From positions 1 to 28,672 of the IMG/VR virus record IMGVR_UViG_3300042350_005590: DNA of 28,672 bases. One strand, 5' to 3'. The position numbers and the translations under genes were made by a program. Positions within the stretch are counted from its first letter, which is position 1; each line of letters begins with the position of its first letter. This stretch comes from a virus. The notes below the pieces were generated by a model that made no database searches, was not told the origin of the DNA, and saw nothing but the letters and a program-made list of their open reading frames with translations. Shown in pieces: positions 1 through 8,218 of this stretch.

Positions 1-2
1 GG

Positions 3-296
3 ACTAAGACGGAGATCGACGAACTATTCCGTGATGATGTCGGGACTTTTGAACGTGGTGTTCTTCGACTTGTTCCCGGCGTATCTGGCCGTCAAGGCTC
101 TTTTGACGCTCTGGTCAGTTTTGCCTTTAATGCAGGGCTAGGCAACCTTCAGCGCAGCCAGATCAGGATGCGGGCCAACCGGGACGACTGGGGCGGGGCG
201 GCAGACGCCTTCCGCCAGTGGACGATGGGTGGTGGCAAAGTCCTGCCGGGTCTGGTAAAACGCCGTGAAGCCGAGATTGCCCTTTTTCTGTCTTGA
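3..296 (+). CDS. Phage endolysin (GH24 lysozyme family), C-terminal part
   Basis: This is the 3' end of a gene that begins left of the window; 97 codons and a TGA stop are visible. The translation has the hallmarks of the C-terminal lobe of P21/lambdoid-type phage lysozymes: 'LVSFAFNAGLGNLQRS', then a W-G-G-A-A-D-A-F-RQW segment, and a 'GKVLPGLVKRREAEIALF' end. Family members cleave the N-acetylmuramic acid-N-acetylglucosamine bond of peptidoglycan to release progeny. The catalytic Glu and any signal-arrest segment lie in the missing N-terminal half, so neither activity nor mode of export can be judged. The gene runs into the virion block with a 15-nt gap, so lysis and structural genes are probably co-transcribed. 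No holin or spanin is visible next to it in this window. Confidence 0.85.
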   Translation, partial: TKTEIDELFRDDVGTFERGVLRLVPGVSGRQGSFDALVSFAFNAGLGNLQRSQIRMRANRDDWGGAADAFRQWTMGGGKVLPGLVKRREAEIALFLS

Positions 297-311
297 CAGG
301 AAAATACCGCT

Positions 312-2147
312 ATGCCGCTCCAGAAAATCCTGTTTAAGCCCGGAGTCAACCGCGAGAACACGCGGTACACCACCGAAGGCGGGTGGTATGACTGCGACAA
401 GGTCCGGTTCCGCCAAGGCACCCCCGAAAGGATTGGCGGGTGGCAACGGATCTCGGGCAACACTTTTTTGGGCGTCTGCCGTTCAATGTGGAACTGGGTG
501 ACGCTACAAAGCGAGAACCTGCTGGGCCTTGGCACCAACCTGAAGTTTTACATCGAGCGTGGTGGCGAGTATTACGACATCACGCCGCTGCGCGCAACGG
601 CGACACTTGGCACTGATCCGTTTACAGGTAACGGCACCACCACCGTGACGGTGACGGCCAACTCGCATGGCGGCATCACGGGCGACTTTGTGACCTTCAG
701 CGGCGTCACGGGCACTTATGCTTCGGTGCTGAACGCAGAGTTTCAGATCACGGTCACAGGCGTCAACACCTACACCATCACCACGCCTTCGGTTGTTGCG
801 GCAGGCGCAACGGGCGGCTCAGCTGTTTCCGCGGCATATCAAATCAACGTCGGACCCGCCACTGAAATTCCCATCACAGGCTGGGGCGCGGGCACTTGGG
901 GGACGGGCAGTTGGGGCATCGGTACGCCGAGCACGACCCAGACCTCAATCCGCCTGTGGAGCCAAGCCAACTTTGGCGAGGACTTGATCTTTGCCCCGCG
1001 CAAAGGCGGCATCTACTATTGGGACAACTCGGCAGGTGTCACCACCCGCGCAGTGGCGCTGTCTTCTTTGTCCGGTGCGTCAGACGTGCCGACCGTCAAC
1101 AACATCGTCTTTGTGTCGGACATCAACCGGTTCGTGTTTTCGTTCGGTTGCAACGACTATGGCTCCGCTGCTCTGGATCCCATGCTGATCCGCTGGTCAG
1201 CGCAGGAAGATGCAGTTGATTGGACGCCTGCGGCCACCAATCAGGCGGGGAGCGTGCGCGTGTCGCACGGTTCCGAAATCGTGACCGTTGTACAGGCTCG
1301 TCAGGAAGTTGTGGTGTTCACCGACTCCGCGCTGTACTCACTGCAGTACCTGGGGCCGCCGATTGTGTGGGGTACCCAGCTACTAGGCGACAACATTTCT
1401 ATTCTGAGCCAGAACGCGGCTGTGATTGCTTCTGGCGTGGTCTATTGGATGGGCGTGGACAAGTTCTACGCCTACGACGGTCGCGTGCAGACGCTGCCTT
1501 GCGATGTGCGCCGCTACGTGTTCAGCAACTTCAACGCTTCGCAGGCGGGGCAGGTTTTTGCTGGCACGAACGAGGGCTTCAACGAGGTCTGGTGGTTCTA
1601 CTGCTCCGCGGGCTCCACGACGGTGGACCGCTATGTGGTCTACAACTACCTTGAGCGCATCTGGTACTACGGCACGATGGCCCGGACCGCGTGGCTTGAT
1701 TCGGGCCTTCGCGAATACCCGATGGCGGCAACCTACAGCAATAACGTCGTCAACCACGAGCAGGGCATTGACGACAATCAGACCGGAACTCCGACGGCCA
1801 TCAGCGCCAACATTTCGTCGTCTGAGTTTGACATCGGCGATGGCCACAACTTCGGGTTCGTGTGGCGCATGCTGCCCGACATTACGTTTGAGAACTCCAC
1901 CGCTAGCGGTGCCACGGTCAACATGACGCTCTACGGGCTGTACAACTCTGGCTCCGGGGCCGTGGACAGCTCAGGCAAGCCGGTGGTCAGAGGCAACACG
2001 TACGTGATTACCGAGGAGTTCACCGGGCAGATCTATACCCGTGTGCGTGGGCGGCAAATGATCTTCAAGATCGACTCCAACCAACTTGGCACGACGTGGC
2101 AGCTTGGCGCACCGCGGATCGACATTCGTCAGGATGGCCGTAGATGA
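312..2147 (+). CDS. Virion structural protein, tail-hub/stabilisation-like (P22 gp10-type architecture), with FCCH-like insert
   Basis: A 611-aa protein. The ATG follows an AGGAAAA ribosome-binding site. The body is rich in short aromatic beta-strand segments ('GGIYYWDNSAG', 'VVVFTDSALYSLQYLG', 'VYWMGVDKFYAYDGRVQ', 'EVWWFYCSAG'). This resembles beta-propeller proteins that plug the portal/tail hub of podoviruses, such as the P22 gp10 group. The link is by architecture rather than clear sequence identity, so it is inference. Residues of roughly 100-175 form an insert rich in T, V and G ('HGGITGDFVTFSGVTGTY...LNAEF') that looks like the FCCH-type beta domain recurrent in phage structural proteins. 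It overlaps the next gene by 4 nt (ATGA), so the two are translationally coupled. No transmembrane or enzymatic motif is seen. Confidence 0.6.
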   Translation: MPLQKILFKPGVNRENTRYTTEGGWYDCDKVRFRQGTPERIGGWQRISGNTFLGVCRSMWNWVTLQSENLLGLGTNLKFYIERGGEYYDITPLRATATLGTDPFTGNGTTTVTVTANSHGGITGDFVTFSGVTGTYASVLNAEFQITVTGVNTYTITTPSVVAAGATGGSAVSAAYQINVGPATEIPITGWGAGTWGTGSWGIGTPSTTQTSIRLWSQANFGEDLIFAPRKGGIYYWDNSAGVTTRAVALSSLSGASDVPTVNNIVFVSDINRFVFSFGCNDYGSAALDPMLIRWSAQEDAVDWTPAATNQAGSVRVSHGSEIVTVVQARQEVVVFTDSALYSLQYLGPPIVWGTQLLGDNISILSQNAAVIASGVVYWMGVDKFYAYDGRVQTLPCDVRRYVFSNFNASQAGQVFAGTNEGFNEVWWFYCSAGSTTVDRYVVYNYLERIWYYGTMARTAWLDSGLREYPMAATYSNNVVNHEQGIDDNQTGTPTAISANISSSEFDIGDGHNFGFVWRMLPDITFENSTASGATVNMTLYGLYNSGSGAVDSSGKPVVRGNTYVITEEFTGQIYTRVRGRQMIFKIDSNQLGTTWQLGAPRIDIRQDGRR

Positions 2148-3520
2148 GCTTCATCATTGAAGATGCAATCGTCCCTGCGCCTCCCAACCTGCCTCTGGCC
2201 CCACGGGACTACGAGTCGCGTTACCACGAGCAGTTCAACAACGTCCTGCGTCTGTACTTCAACCGTCTGGACGCACTGCTGAGGCAAATTGTGACCACAC
2301 CATCCCCCATCCCAATCTCTATTGGAGGCACCAACACGGATGCCTTTGGGCGGCTGCGGGTCAGTCAGCCCTACACGCTCTTTGATTCACAGCAACGCTA
2401 CGCTGCAGACAATCAGTTCGACACGAGCACAGTCAACGGCGCATCCACCACGTTCCTGAGCAACGAATCTACGGTGCAGATGTCGGTGGCGGCGACCACC
2501 AACTCCGAAGCAGTGCGGCAGACGTTCCGCTCTATGTCCTACCAACCGGGCAAGGGGCTGTTGGTGCTTGCCACCTTTGCCATGAACACGCCCACAGCCA
2601 ACATCCGTCAGCGTGTGGGGTACTTCAACACCCAGAACGGCGTGTTCTTTGAGGCCAACGGCACCACGCTGTCGATGGTCATGCGCTCTGATTCTCTGCC
2701 CACGCCGGGGACGCCAAGCGACATCCGCTCGATTCCTCAGTCTGCCTGGAACGGCGACAAGTTGGACGGCACCGGGGCATCAGGCTACACGCTTGATCCA
2801 AGCAAGACGCAGATTTTCTGGTGTGACTTTGAGTGGTTGGGTGTGGGCTCGGTGCGTACTGGGTTCGTGATCAACGGCCAGTACATCGTCTGCCATACCT
2901 TCAACAACGCCAACGAGATCGGCTCGGTCTACATGACCACGGCCATCCTGCCGGTGCGGTACGAGATCAAGAACCTATCAAACGCCGTTACCGCGAGCAT
3001 GAAGCACATCTGCTCAACGGTCATCTCTGAGGGCGGCTACGAGCAGTATTCCCCTAGCCACTTGGCGCGGCGCACGACCAGACTCAGCAACATCCAACTG
3101 ACGTTCAAGCCGGTTGTATCGATCCGTTTGGCGTCTACGGCGCTTGGTGCAGTGGTGCTCCCTGGCCGGATGCAGTTGCTCCCCATCACGAGCCAGAACT
3201 ATGAAGTTGGCTTGTTCTTGAACGGAACGCTAACTGGTGCTTCGTGGTCAGCCGTTCCATCGGATGCCAACGTGGAGATGGATACCTCTGCCACAGCCAT
3301 AACGGGCGGCACCCTGGTGCAGACGGACTATGTGTCCTCAAGCGGCTCTGGTGGCACGCAGCCCCTGGTTGACCCCGCCGGTTACAACTGGGCTTTGCAG
3401 TTGGGCGTGTCCTTGGCCGGGGCCAGTGATGTCTTGACGCTTGCCATCCGCACGGTGGATTCTGCAACTCCGCAAGGCGACTGCTACGGCACTATCGCTT
3501 TCTGGGACTTGACCCAATAA
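2144..3520 (+). CDS. Virion structural protein ('LRVSQPYTLFDSQ' family)
   Basis: A 458-aa protein starting inside the stop of the preceding gene (ATGA). Residues of about 60-85 carry 'GGTNTDAFGRLRVSQPYTLFDSQQRY', quoted here only by its core LRVSQPYTLFDSQ. The segments 'YQPGKGLL', 'QIFWCDFEWLGVG', 'FNNANEIGSVYM', 'LPVRYEI' and 'CSTVISEGGYEQYSP' follow. I recognise this pattern from structural proteins of marine and freshwater tailed phages, where it is usually named only as a structural, tail or neck protein. The exact position in the virion is unknown. Beta-rich composition and adjacency to the tail-hub-like gene suggest a neck, tail or fibre component. There is no catalytic motif and no collagen-like repeat. 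Confidence 0.6.
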   Translation: MSFIIEDAIVPAPPNLPLAPRDYESRYHEQFNNVLRLYFNRLDALLRQIVTTPSPIPISIGGTNTDAFGRLRVSQPYTLFDSQQRYAADNQFDTSTVNGASTTFLSNESTVQMSVAATTNSEAVRQTFRSMSYQPGKGLLVLATFAMNTPTANIRQRVGYFNTQNGVFFEANGTTLSMVMRSDSLPTPGTPSDIRSIPQSAWNGDKLDGTGASGYTLDPSKTQIFWCDFEWLGVGSVRTGFVINGQYIVCHTFNNANEIGSVYMTTAILPVRYEIKNLSNAVTASMKHICSTVISEGGYEQYSPSHLARRTTRLSNIQLTFKPVVSIRLASTALGAVVLPGRMQLLPITSQNYEVGLFLNGTLTGASWSAVPSDANVEMDTSATAITGGTLVQTDYVSSSGSGGTQPLVDPAGYNWALQLGVSLAGASDVLTLAIRTVDSATPQGDCYGTIAFWDLTQ

Positions 3521-3551
3521 AATGACTTCAACCTTTTTCTCGGGATAAATC

Positions 3552-6500
3552 ATGGCCACTGCTCAACAAGGGATCATGGCTTTGCCAGAAATGAGCCAAC
3601 AAGCGGCATCAGCGGCCATCAGCCCCGACCAAATGGCCGTGGTTGATCAGATGCGTCAGAACTTGTCCCCTAAGGAGGTCTCTGACGAACTGTTGGCAAA
3701 CGCTTCCCAGGTCGATCCGCAAGCAGTTGCCGAGTTCACGGCAGAGCTGCGCGAACTGGATGTTCCGCCCGAAATTCTCGATCTGCTTGACCGCCTAATC
3801 GACGAGGTGCTGGCAAACCCTGAGAACTACGAAGCCATTAAGGAAAAATATCGTGCCCAGGGTGTCACTGAGGACATCCTGCCGGAGGAGTTCGACGCTG
3901 AGCTTTTTGGTGCTCTGAACCTTGCTATTGAGCAACTTCGTGGAGAACCCGCCGGTCCCCAGGCCTTTGCCAAGGGCGGGATTGCTGAGCTCAAGCCTAT
4001 TGCCAAGGCCATGGCTTCTTATGGCCGCAACGGCGACACCATGCTGGCGCACATCACGCCTGCTGAAGCCCGCATGCTGAAGAAGCGCGGCGGCTCGGGG
4101 ACCATCAACCCTGTGACCGGATTGCCGGAGTTCGCAAACATTTTCAAGCGCATCGGCAAGGCCATCAAGAAGTTTGCTGGCAGCACGGTAGGCAAGTTGG
4201 TCATCGGCACTGCTTTGTTTATGGTGGCGGGTCCTGCTGCCGCCCAACTTTTAACACTCAGTTCCCCGATGGCAGTTGCTGGGGTCAGCGGTTTTGTCGC
4301 TGGAGCGGGAACCACCCTGCTTGCTGGCGGTAACTTGCGCGACGCCCTGAAGGCCGGTGCTATCGGTGGCCTCACCGCAGGCGCCATGCAGGGCCTCACC
4401 GGCATGGGTCCGACTCCCGCGGGCGGAGCTGAATCTGCTGCGGGTGCAGCGGGGACCACGGGTGCTGGGGCCGGCGCTGGAGCGGGCGCTACTCCACTGT
4501 CTTCGGCACCGCTTTCGCAGCCGTTGCCGACCCTTCCCTCCGCCCCCGCCATGCCGACTCTTCCGTCTGCTGTGGATCCGTTTGCCGGGGCCCGGTTTGC
4601 TCCCACCTCCGCCCCCATGGTTTCGGCGATGCCCCCGGCCGCGTCTCCGTTTGAGTTTGCGGGACGCCTTGACCTGGGCGCGGGGACTCGTGCACCAACG
4701 GCGGCCAACATCATGGCCCCGAATGTCGGCAGAGACATTGCAGTGGCGGCCCCTGGTGCTGCTCCTGCAGCTTCCGTAGTTCCCACCGTTTCTGGGGTGC
4801 AACCCCCGGTAGACCTCAGCTCAGTCGCGGCTCGTGATGCGGCCGCTCAAGTAGCGGGCACTCCGCAGACTGCCACGCAGGTGTCAAGCGCGATGCGCCA
4901 GGGGTTCGGGCAGGGGGCACCCACTGATTTCTTGGGCAAGGCAAAAGAACTCTACACCCAGTATCTTTCACCCTCGGGGATTGAGGCGCAAGGAATTCCT
5001 GCGGCTGAAAAGGCGGGGCGCGAGGCAATTACGTCCCTTACTCAACGCCTGCCTGATGCCACGCCTGCCATGAAGGAAGCGGCTTACCAAGCCGCCTACA
5101 AACAGGCGATGCCCGGCATGTTTGCCAAATACGGCCCCATGACTGCTGCTGGTTTAGGCATCATGGGTCTGGCTGGCGGTTTCCAGCAGCGCGAAGTCAA
5201 GTCCCCGTACTCGGACCTCTTCACCGGTGGCCCGGGTTCCGCGCAAGACTTGCTTGCCAAAAACCCGTATCTGTACTATCTCCAAAACCTCCCCGGCGTG
5301 ACTTATTACGGCGGATCTGTCGTTCCGCCGGCTCCTCCAGTCCCTCCCCCCCGCTACGCCCATGGTGGAGAGGTTCAGCATTTTCAAGAGGGCGGTAATG
5401 TGCTGCCTTCGGCTACCACGATTGGCCGAGAAGCCGGCCTGCAGACCCCGCTGGTGGGCACGGCAGCAGGCGCCCCTGCCGTAGCGCCTACTCCTCCCGT
5501 GGGCCAAGTAGGTGTGGCCGCGGCGCCTTTTACCCAAGTGGCAACGCCCGCTACCGGCGGCTACAACATGTACTCTCCCGCCGCGCAGAACATGTACTAC
5601 GGCGTGGTCAATCAGGGCCTGTTGGGCGGCTACCAGTACAACCCCCAAACGCGCCGCAACGAGCCGGTGACGTCGCTGCCCAGCGTGGAAGCCCCGTACA
5701 ACACGACTGCACCTTATGCCTCGCTGGTTCCTGCTGAGGCCCGGGCCACGGTCATGCCTCCGTCCCCCATGCCCCGGCGTGCCCCGATGCAGTTCCCCAC
5801 TGGGGAGCGTCTGGCAGAGATCGAAGGCAGCTACCGCAGCCTCTTGGGCCGCGATCCTGATGTAGCGGGCCTGATGGCATTTGGCAGCCCCCAGTACAAC
5901 CTGTCGATGGAAGACATCCGCGGCATGATGCTGGCGTCTCCTGAGCGGCAACGGTATTTGGCACAGCAGGCGGCTGCCCAGGCCCCGGCGCCCGAGGCGG
6001 TGGTCAAGCCCATTACGGTAACGATTCCGCCGGCGCCCCCAAGGGCTCCTGCCGACCCGGTTTCCGGCCTGCCTCGGATTGCTGCCCAGAATGTGGCGGC
6101 GGTGGAGCCAACCAAGCCCATCATCATTTCGTCCACGGCTCCGGCGGGCTACGACTACTCGGCAGCGGCACTTACAACGGATCGTGAGCGCCAGATCAAC
6201 GACCTGTACCGCTCCATCCTCAACCGCGACGCGGAGACGGCAGGCCTGAAGTACTGGGCGGGCTCCGGTTTGTCGATCTCTGAGATCGAGGCTCAGATCC
6301 GCAAAATCGCCGGTGATATCGGCGTGCCGCTGACTATTCCCCAGAATGTGCCGGTGGCTGACGTCTCGCGGCCCGTGACCATTTCGTCTACGGCTCCGGT
6401 GGGATATGACTACGCTGCCGCCCCAGTCACGAACGAGCGTGAGCAGCAAATCAACGACATCTACCGTCGCGTCCTGAACCGCGATGCTGAGTCCGGTGGT

Positions 6501-6896
6501 TTGAAGCACTGGCGGGACAGCGGCCTGACCATCCCTGAGATTGAGGCGCAGGTTCGCAAGATTGCAGGGGATATTGGTGTCACGGTTGCCGCTCCGCGGC
6601 CCGTGGCCTCCTCTGGTGGTATCTCGACTATTCCCAAGACACCAACTGGCGGCGTTGTCCAAAGAAACATGGGAGGCATTGCTTCCTTGGCCGCAGGCGG
6701 ATATCCTCGTCGCACGGGTCAAATCGACGGACCGGGGACCGAGACTTCCGATTCCATCCCTGCGATGCTTTCTGACGGCGAATTTGTCATGACCGCTAAG
6801 GCTGTCCGTGGGGCAGGGGGTGGTGACCGCCGCAAAGGAGCTAAGAAGATGTATGCGCTCATGCATCAACTCGAACGTAACGCATCACGGGGCTAA
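3552..6896 (+). CDS. Large internal/tail-associated virion protein with three DUF4214-like repeats
   Basis: A 1114-aa protein. An alpha-helical N-terminus (about 25-130) is followed by the phage motif 'GDTMLAHITPAEARMLKKRG' near 161-180. Hydrophobic Gly/Ala-rich stretches at about 212-285 could insert into a membrane. A long Pro/Ala linker follows. Three DUF4214-like units start near residues 751, 876 and 960, with the core 'INDLYRSILNRDAETAGLKYW' pattern. The C-terminus has the widespread phage motif 'GPGTETSDSIPAMLSDGEFVM' (core only) and ends in a basic helix. The mix of membrane-seeking segment, linkers and repeats fits an ejected internal or tape-measure-like protein. That role is inference, and no lytic transglycosylase motif is evident. 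Only 31 nt separate it from the previous gene and 2 nt from the next. Confidence 0.6.
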   Translation: MATAQQGIMALPEMSQQAASAAISPDQMAVVDQMRQNLSPKEVSDELLANASQVDPQAVAEFTAELRELDVPPEILDLLDRLIDEVLANPENYEAIKEKYRAQGVTEDILPEEFDAELFGALNLAIEQLRGEPAGPQAFAKGGIAELKPIAKAMASYGRNGDTMLAHITPAEARMLKKRGGSGTINPVTGLPEFANIFKRIGKAIKKFAGSTVGKLVIGTALFMVAGPAAAQLLTLSSPMAVAGVSGFVAGAGTTLLAGGNLRDALKAGAIGGLTAGAMQGLTGMGPTPAGGAESAAGAAGTTGAGAGAGAGATPLSSAPLSQPLPTLPSAPAMPTLPSAVDPFAGARFAPTSAPMVSAMPPAASPFEFAGRLDLGAGTRAPTAANIMAPNVGRDIAVAAPGAAPAASVVPTVSGVQPPVDLSSVAARDAAAQVAGTPQTATQVSSAMRQGFGQGAPTDFLGKAKELYTQYLSPSGIEAQGIPAAEKAGREAITSLTQRLPDATPAMKEAAYQAAYKQAMPGMFAKYGPMTAAGLGIMGLAGGFQQREVKSPYSDLFTGGPGSAQDLLAKNPYLYYLQNLPGVTYYGGSVVPPAPPVPPPRYAHGGEVQHFQEGGNVLPSATTIGREAGLQTPLVGTAAGAPAVAPTPPVGQVGVAAAPFTQVATPATGGYNMYSPAAQNMYYGVVNQGLLGGYQYNPQTRRNEPVTSLPSVEAPYNTTAPYASLVPAEARATVMPPSPMPRRAPMQFPTGERLAEIEGSYRSLLGRDPDVAGLMAFGSPQYNLSMEDIRGMMLASPERQRYLAQQAAAQAPAPEAVVKPITVTIPPAPPRAPADPVSGLPRIAAQNVAAVEPTKPIIISSTAPAGYDYSAAALTTDRERQINDLYRSILNRDAETAGLKYWAGSGLSISEIEAQIRKIAGDIGVPLTIPQNVPVADVSRPVTISSTAPVGYDYAAAPVTNEREQQINDIYRRVLNRDAESGGLKHWRDSGLTIPEIEAQVRKIAGDIGVTVAAPRPVASSGGISTIPKTPTGGVVQRNMGGIASLAAGGYPRRTGQIDGPGTETSDSIPAMLSDGEFVMTAKAVRGAGGGDRRKGAKKMYALMHQLERNASRG
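6126..6596 (+). repeat. Diverged tandem duplication, period 255 nt, inside the virion gene
   Basis: Two in-frame copies of an 85-codon unit start at 6126 and 6381. Each begins with 'ISSTAPxGYDY' and ends with 'IEAQxRKIAGDIGV'. The copies differ mostly at synonymous or conservative positions, so this is an old duplication of a DUF4214-like unit with its linker. A third, more diverged unit lies upstream near 5802-5940. Confidence 0.85.
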
Positions 6897-6898
6897 AG

Positions 6899-8209
6899 AT
6901 GGCAACCGATATCCAGACCCAATTCGTCCGCGAAGCGCCAGAAATTGAGGCGCAGAAACTTGCGCTGATGCAGGCGGCAAAGGCGCAAGTCGATGCCATC
7001 ACCACAGCAACGCAACAAGGTCGGTTTCTCACCCCCAGCTACCAGATTGCTGGTTTCTCCCCGGACCAAGTCCGGGCGATGGAAGCGGCCCGCATGGGCA
7101 TTGGCGCGTACCAGCCCTACATGAGTGCGGCCACGCAAGGCGTGATGGGTGGCCAGGAGGTGGTAGGCCGTGGCGTTGAGGCGCTGTTGGGTGCAGACAC
7201 CCGTCGCCAGTTCCTGGCAGCGCAAAATGCTCTGAATCAGGCGGTTTCCCCTATCCAATCGATGGGCGAAGCAGCGCAAATGGTCCGGGGCGCGCAACTT
7301 GGCGCAGCACCCTTGGCCACCGCAGCAGGGGACATCTCCACTCAGTCCTTTGTGGCCCCGGGCACCGCAGGCTCGTACATGTCCCCGTACATGCAGAATG
7401 TGCTGGACATCGAGAAGCGCGAAGCGCAGCGGCAGTCGGATATTGCCCGTCAGCAAGAGGCGGCGCAGTTCGCACGTGCAGGGGCCTTTGGCGGCAGCCG
7501 TCAGGCGATTGTGGAAGCTGAGCGCAACCGCAATCTGGCCACGCAGATGGGCGACATCCAGACTCGTGGTCTGCAGTCAGCCTTCCAACAGGCTCAGCAG
7601 CAGTTCAATCAAGAGCAAGCCGCTCGTCTGCAGGCCTCCCAGGCCAACCAACAAGTACAGCAGCAAGCCGCTCTGGCCAATCAGCAAATGATGGGTCAGT
7701 ATGGTCTGCAGGGCGCCCAGCTTGGGCTACAGCGAGCACAGCAACTGGGCAACATTTATGGCCAGCAATCTCAACTGGGTCAGGGCTTGGCGCAGGGTAT
7801 CGGCAGTCTGGCGGGCCAGCAGTTCGGCATTGGCCAACAGTTGGCACAGGGCCTGGGCGCTTTGGGTGGCCAGCAGGCCGCCCTTGGCAGCCAACTTGCT
7901 GCACTGGGAGCTCAACAGCAGGGCCTGGGTCAGCAGGACGTGAACTTCCTGTACAACATTGGTGCCCAGCAACAGCGTCAGCAGCAGGCCGTTTTGGATG
8001 CACAGCGCCAGAACCAACTGCAGCAGAGCATGCAGCCGATGCAGATGTTTGGCTTCCTGTCGGACATCTACAAAGGCGCGCCGACCACGCAGATGGCGAT
8101 GACGCAGCAGACGCAGGCACAAGCCAGCCCGTTCCAACAGATCGCTGGTCTGGGTATCGCAGGGGTGAGCGCCGCAGCGGCCGCTTCCAAAATTCCCGGG
8201 ATCCTCTAA
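6899..8209 (+). CDS. Glutamine-rich internal virion protein
   Basis: A 436-aa protein starting 2 nt after the previous stop. Residues of about 155-245 carry a motif I recognise from podovirus virion proteins: 'MSPYMQNVLDIEKREAQRQS', then 'GAFGGSRQAIVEAERNRNLA', then a helical 'QQAQQQFNQEQAARLQAS'. From about 245 to 385 the protein is a low-complexity Gly/Gln/Leu helix made of irregular GLxxQQ-type repeats, which suggests a long coiled or amphipathic rod. The C-terminus is a hydrophobic Ala/Gly segment ('IAGLGIAGVSAAAAASKIPG'). Together with its large neighbours it probably forms the internal core that is ejected with the DNA. This role is inferred from context, and there is no enzymatic motif. 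Confidence 0.6.
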   Translation: MATDIQTQFVREAPEIEAQKLALMQAAKAQVDAITTATQQGRFLTPSYQIAGFSPDQVRAMEAARMGIGAYQPYMSAATQGVMGGQEVVGRGVEALLGADTRRQFLAAQNALNQAVSPIQSMGEAAQMVRGAQLGAAPLATAAGDISTQSFVAPGTAGSYMSPYMQNVLDIEKREAQRQSDIARQQEAAQFARAGAFGGSRQAIVEAERNRNLATQMGDIQTRGLQSAFQQAQQQFNQEQAARLQASQANQQVQQQAALANQQMMGQYGLQGAQLGLQRAQQLGNIYGQQSQLGQGLAQGIGSLAGQQFGIGQQLAQGLGALGGQQAALGSQLAALGAQQQGLGQQDVNFLYNIGAQQQRQQQAVLDAQRQNQLQQSMQPMQMFGFLSDIYKGAPTTQMAMTQQTQAQASPFQQIAGLGIAGVSAAAAASKIPGIL

Positions 8210-8218
8210 GGAATCGTG

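Noticed and set aside
5154-6869. Long minus-strand open frame opposite the large virion gene
   Set aside because: It is rich in Arg, His and Gly, has no recognisable motif, and lies fully antisense to a gene with clear phage motifs. It is a GC-driven shadow.
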